Below, piece by piece: positions 59,500-64,000 of a stretch of DNA of 64,000 bases. A model generated the notes under the pieces. The model did not search any database. It had not been told where the DNA came from and was given only the letters and a program-made list of their open reading frames with translations. The stretch comes from Populus alba (Eukaryota > Streptophyta > Magnoliopsida > Malpighiales > Salicaceae). Where the stretch lies: assembly GCF_005239225.2 (NCBI RefSeq), contig NC_133295.1, positions 2,976,001-3,040,000 on the forward strand, given 5' to 3'. Each line of letters starts with the position of its first letter. The first letter of the stretch is position 1. The position numbers were made by a program, and so were the translations under genes.

Positions 59500-60170
59500 A
59501 AGGAAGAAAACGAAAAAAAAAAAGTATAAATAAAACTACAAACTAACACTATACAAGGCAAAGAAATTAAACATGCACATGGAAATGTTTCCATTCCTTA
59601 GCATCTATGTGGGGGAGGTGGTCTTGTGCTATTGCTAATTGTTAGTTTATTTTTTCTCCTTTTTCCCTTTAATTAACTGTTAAATCCCAATCGATCAATT
59701 TGTGTTCTTTTATCTTTCTCTCTCTCTCTCTGTTTTTTTTTTTTCCTTTTACTTAAAGAAGCTGGAGCCCAAATAATTAGAAAACCTACATTTCCATTTT
59801 ATGCAAGTTAATTCCGGCAAAAAGTGGAAATTTAGAGTAAAAATGCCCCATGACTTTTCTCCTGCTCGCATGTGTTTTATGTTCCCGAGGCCTGTGAATG
59901 AAGGAAGAGGAACCAACTTGGCTGCTTGCTTGCTTGCTGGGGAATCCTGGAGTGTAATTTGCAAATGGAAAGCATTAATCCTAGCAATTATAGATAATTC
60001 CGAAATTGAATAACAAATTGTATTTCTAACATGATTTGAAAACAGTCATTCTTAATCTCTAATTTCCTAGCCACTCTGCATGATTTGAATTTCAGAACTT
60101 ATAAAAAGCCCACATTTTTACTATGAACATACCCATTTGTGAGCACTATAATTTTGATAAATTTGATTTG
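59500..60170. other. Intergenic with a GC-richer patch
   Basis: A stretch at 59780-60000 is open on both strands for about 70 codons and contains (GCTT)n. No domain is recognisable and I do not call a gene. Confidence 0.35.
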
Positions 60171-60785
60171 TGGTGTAACACCTTCTCATTAAGTTCATAT
60201 ACTTTTTAATCAAGTTTTTTTTTTCTTGCTATATTTTGATAAAGAGGGAGTAGTTTCTAGTGCCAATCTCTTAATTTCAATAGACTTGTTTTAAATCATT
60301 TTTTTTCTTCCTATTTGATATGTTGTGTTTCGTTAGTTATGTTGTCTAGGAATATGACATGAAAGTGGCATTACAAAAAATATGTTTGATAAATAAATAA
60401 TGTGCTTTTAAAATTTTTTAATTTGTCTTTAAAAAATACCACACCTCGCAATCATTTACTTTACTTTTTAGTTAAAAACATAGTTATCAAATCCGGTTCG
60501 GGTGTTGACCAAGTTGAGGGGTAAGGTCCCGGGTTACACGAGTCAACCTGAAAATATTAAAAATAAATATTTGAAATTTTAATATTTCATAAAAAAAAAT
60601 TACGAAACAATCTATGTGGATATAGATTATACATGTTGTAAATAATGAAATTTAAAGGATTATTTTAAAAGATTTTTTATGTCACATTAAAAAGATATTG
60701 TCTTATTTTTTTAAGTTGAAGTATTTAAACCAAAAGAATTTTTTATCCCACATTGAAAAAACATAACTTTTCTCTTGTAAATATA

Positions 60786-60788
<3 letters not shown>

Positions 60789-60838
<50 letters not shown>
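60789..60838 (+). repeat. (TTA)n microsatellite
   Basis: About 16 uninterrupted ATT/TTA trinucleotides. Confidence 0.97.
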
Positions 60839-60841
<3 letters not shown>

Positions 60842-61082
60842 ATAAGTAAAATTGATCAGTGTTTCACTGTAGCGGGGGCTACTGTTCACTGTGAGTTAAT
60901 TCATTGTGGATTGCATTGTTCTGCACTGTAGCATAAATACTGTATATTGTGCGTGATTTCACTATGGATTGTATTGTTTGGTGGGGGCATGAGGTGAGGC
61001 TGCAGCTTGCAGGATCCAAGCGCCGGCACGCTCACTGGGGCTGCGAACACCTGGTGCTTGGCTGCCAAACCTGGGAACGATC

Positions 61083-61206
61083 AGGTCCTACGCTGGATCT
61101 AATGCAATTGGTCCAACACGGGACCTAATGACAATGGGTCTTGTGCAGGACCCAAGTCTAATGGGTCTTGCCTTAGACCCAATTCGCATAGGTCCTCACA
61201 AGGACC
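61083..61206. repeat. Array of five short hairpins with ~27-bp spacing
   Basis: Dyads start at 61083, 61110, 61136, 61163 and 61191, so spacing is 26-28 bp. Each has a GGTCC/GGGTC-type arm and its complement: GGTCC-GGACC, GGGTC-GACCC, GGGTCT-AGACCC, GGTCCT-AGGACC; the first is imperfect. Spacers carry AAT(G/T)-like sequence. It lies in a GC-rich island (60860-61210) inside an otherwise AT-rich element. Confidence 0.8.
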
Positions 61207-61929
61207 CAAATAATTTGTGTTGTAAATATTCTTCAGTTTTTTTAATATAATAACATGTGTTATAAATATTATTATTTCTCTTATAACTCAAAGTATTAAT
61301 ATAAAAAATAATATTTTTTGTGTTATAATCATCCTTGGAATTCTTAATATAAATATTTATGTGATAAATATTATTATTTTTATTATAATTCTAAATATTC
61401 ATAAAAAAAGTTGTATTATTTGTGTTATTAATATTATTATCTTTATTATAATTAATAGTATGAATATTAAAAATATTATTATTTATGGTATAAATATTAT
61501 TATTTTTAATATAATTAATATTATTAAAAAATAATTAATAAAATTTGAATAAAAAATATTATTTTTTGTAATATAAATTTTTACAGTATTTTTTATGAAA
61601 ATAAAAAGTAAGCATCCAACCAGTATATACTAAAGAGTTTCAAATACCACATTGAAAAAATAAAACATTCTTTTAATATTTATATAGCAAACTTTGAAAT
61701 GTGTTGGCAACCAACTAAAAAAATTGAAAAAATTGGGGTCTTTGGTGAAACGAAAACATATTTGAGAGGGAGAAAAAAAAAGGTCTCTACTAGGTTTTGT
61801 CGAGTTACCTGAGTTTCGGGTCGACCTGACAGATCAATCGTTTTTCTCCAGACCAATTGTAAGTCCGGGTTTTTAATAAAACTGACTGATGAGTAAATTT
61901 ACTAAGGTAGTTTCTATTTTTGTTTTTCA

Positions 61930-64000
61930 AAATGTCAAAATTAATGCATATATCATGTATTGTTATATGTGAACACTATAATTTTCAAATTACGAACTAA
62001 AGGCAAATGACGAGTCCTTGTCTGTATTAATATTGTGTCATATCAATACTACTAGCATGGCCAGCTTTTCCAAAACATTGAAATTAATGCATATATCATG
62101 TATTGTTATATGTGAACACTATCTAATTTTCAAATTACGAACCAAAGGCAAATGACTAGTCCTTGTCTGTATTAATATTGTGTCATATCAAATACTCCTA
62201 GCATGGCCAGCTTGCAAATTAAAGTGAGTGACTTGTTTGCTTATACAATCTTGCATATCTCGATTTCTTATAACATGTGGAGCAAATAACATATTCGTTA
62301 CTTGTCATGTAAATGCTAGTACTATGCAACAAGTCTTGAAAGCTACTTCAAGAATTCCAGGTTAAAATTTAATTAAATTATCTTATCTCAAAATAGACAT
62401 ATGCTTACCTAGATGATGTTCAAGAGTCTCATCATATGGTCCATTATACTTTAAAAGATAAGATTACGTATAATGCTCACCTAGATGATGTGAAATATCA
62501 ACAACATTTATTCTTATATGTAATGTTTTTGTTGTAATGTTTTTATAAAAATACATAAAATCTCCATTTAGATCATTTACAATCTTTCAAGAATTGATTT
62601 GAATCAACTAATTACCATCAGTCTCAAACTAATTAGAGTGGATTTCTTACCTTTTATTCTCCTTTTTCAGTCGACTTTGTATCATATTTTACAATAGCCT
62701 CTCCAAAACCAAAAAGTAAAACTATGTTGCTTCACAAGTAGCAAAAACTAATCAAATCTTTTATTCTTTAATCAATTTTTTCTTACAATTTATACACAAG
62801 AAAAGGGTAATTTATAATAACAACCGGTTGATTTGAACATGTTTATTTGAAATAGTTTCTTCCTGATTATATCTCAATGTTATGTTTATAATGATATGCT
62901 ATATTATGTTGACTAGGAATATAAAATGAAAGCACATCTAAACCTCTATAAATTAATACTTTTAAGACCATGAAAATTTGTTACTTAATTGGGATATCAT
63001 TTAAACGATAAATGAATAATTTATTAAGTTATACATTAATTAATAAAAGTTGATTTATTAAGGTATTTTAATTTTATGTTTATTTTTTTTCCAAACATTG
63101 AAGTTAATGTATGTATCATGTATTATTATGTATGAACACTATCTAATTTTCAAATTATAAATTATTTATTATACCAAACACAAATGACTAGTCCTTGTTA
63201 GAATTAACATTGTGTCATATCAATACTCCTAGCATGGCTAGCATGCAAATGAAAGTCACTTAATTGTTTATATAGTCTTGCATATCATTAATTCTTATAA
63301 CATGTGGTGCAAATAACATATTCCTTACTTGCCATGTAAATGCTAGTACTATGCATCAAGTCTTGAAAGCTACTTCAAGAATTTCAAGTTAAAATTTAAT
63401 TAAATTATCTTATATCAAAATAGACAGATGCTTATTGATGATGTTCAAGAGTCCCATCATATGGTCCGTTATACTTTAAAAGATAAGATTACATATAATG
63501 ATCACCTAGATGATGTGAAATATCAACATCATTTATTCTTATATGCAATGTTTTTCTTGTAATGTATTCATAAAAATACATAAAATCTCTATTTAGATCC
63601 TTTACAATCTTTCAAAAATTGATTTGAATCAACTAATTACCATCAGTCTCAAACTAATTAGAGTGGATTTCTTACATTTTATTCCCCTTCTTCTTCGGTG
63701 GACTTTGTATCATATTTTACAATAGCCTCTCTAATACCAAAAAAATAAAACTATGTTGCCTCACAAGCAACAAAAACTAATCAAATCTTTTATTTTTTTA
63801 ATCAATGTTTTCTTACAATTTATACACAAGAAAAGGGTAGTTTATAATAACAACCGGTTGATTTGAACATGCTTATTTGAAATAGTTTCTTCCTGATTAT
63901 ATCTCAATGTTATGTTTGTAATGATATGCTATATTATGTTCACTAGGAATATAAAATGGAAGCACATCTAAACCTCTATAAATTAATACTTTTTAAGACC
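61930..64000 (+). repeat. ~1.03-kb tandem repeat running off the right edge
   Basis: CAACCGGTTGATTTGAACATG occurs at 62821 and 63851, a 1030-bp offset. Matching sequence runs on both sides of it: one unit spans about 62064-63093, the next 63094 to past the window end, and a truncated first unit covers 61930-62063. The units differ by many substitutions. No open frame is conserved. Confidence 0.85.
62940..63060 (+). mobile_element. Emigrant/pogo-like MITE end within the repeat
   Basis: AAACCTCTATAAATTAATAC, followed by AATTGGGATATCATTTAAACGATAAATG, resembles the ends of Emigrant-type, pogo-related plant MITEs, whose tips read CCTCTATAAATTAATA. The same end reappears at about 63970 in the next unit, so it is part of the duplicated segment. 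Only one end is evident. Confidence 0.4.

Larger units (their letters stand above)
60480..61886. mobile_element. Second CCGG-tipped TIR element (family of 44072-44911)
   Basis: The left end CATAGTTATCAAATCCGG is close to the 44072 element's CATAGTTTTGAAACCCGG. The right end CCGGGTTTTTAATAAAACTG is its inverse. Subterminal GGTGTTGACC and GGGTCGACCTGA motifs are shared as well. The element is about 1.4 kb, has no transposase, and contains a (TTA)n tract and a GC-rich hairpin array. The target duplication is not clear. Confidence 0.6.

Noticed and set aside
59801..60013. 70-codon open frame in a GC-richer patch
   Set aside because: Open on both strands, no domain, and no homologue recognised.
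61083..61206. CRISPR-like regular repeat
   Set aside because: Repeats are short, each is itself a dyad, spacers are not unique 30-mers, and the DNA is plant nuclear.

Overview
This window is nuclear DNA of a dicot plant, most likely a poplar or close relative (Populus, Salicaceae). The taxon is inferred from the gene sequences, the AT-rich intergenic DNA and the mix of Copia, Gypsy and MITE families; nothing in the window proves it. A run of exactly 500 N at 42413-42912 marks a scaffold gap.

Layout. (1) 1-28.4 kb is a rearranged accessory region. It opens with five near-identical tandem units of about 1.19 kb plus a sixth, older unit broken by a small retroposon. Each of the first five units carries the 3' half of a small membrane-protein gene. 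The complete gene is at 18495-18728, a sister copy with one stop codon is at 27389-27613, and inverted and direct fragments are scattered between. A complete but defective Ty1/Copia element (22267-27093) lies inside this region. (2) 28.9-30.3 kb, minus strand: a three-exon gene for a six-helix membrane protein of unknown function. (3) 33.9-37.8 kb, plus strand: a five-coding-exon gene for a plastid RNA polymerase sigma factor of the SIG5/SigE type, with a G-box upstream and a probable 5'UTR intron. (4) 38-52 kb is a nest of transposons: a Gypsy-type LTR abutting the gap, an antisense Copia element split by a Pack-type DNA transposon that carries exon pieces resembling a Rab escort protein gene, a TIR element inside the Copia LTR, and a 2.26-kb solo LTR with a perfect 5-bp target duplication. 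(5) 52.9-57.0 kb, plus strand: a six-exon SFT2-like vesicle-transport gene with an apparent GC-AG intron and a 1-bp coding frameshift. (6) 57-64 kb is gene-poor and built from diverged ~1.03-kb repeats and a second element of the TIR family seen in region 4.

Only three genes look like ordinary conserved genes: the unknown membrane protein, SIG5 and SFT2. They are not a functional cluster. SIG5 acts in chloroplast transcription and SFT2 in Golgi/endosome membrane traffic. The least explained part is the small membrane-protein family of the first 28 kb. Differences among the first five tandem units are, as far as I could read, only homopolymer-length changes. This suggests very recent amplification plus residual long-read consensus error, and the same error type would explain the SFT2 frameshift. 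Exon boundaries were placed by eye from splice signals, frame and protein similarity; no alignment or database search was run.
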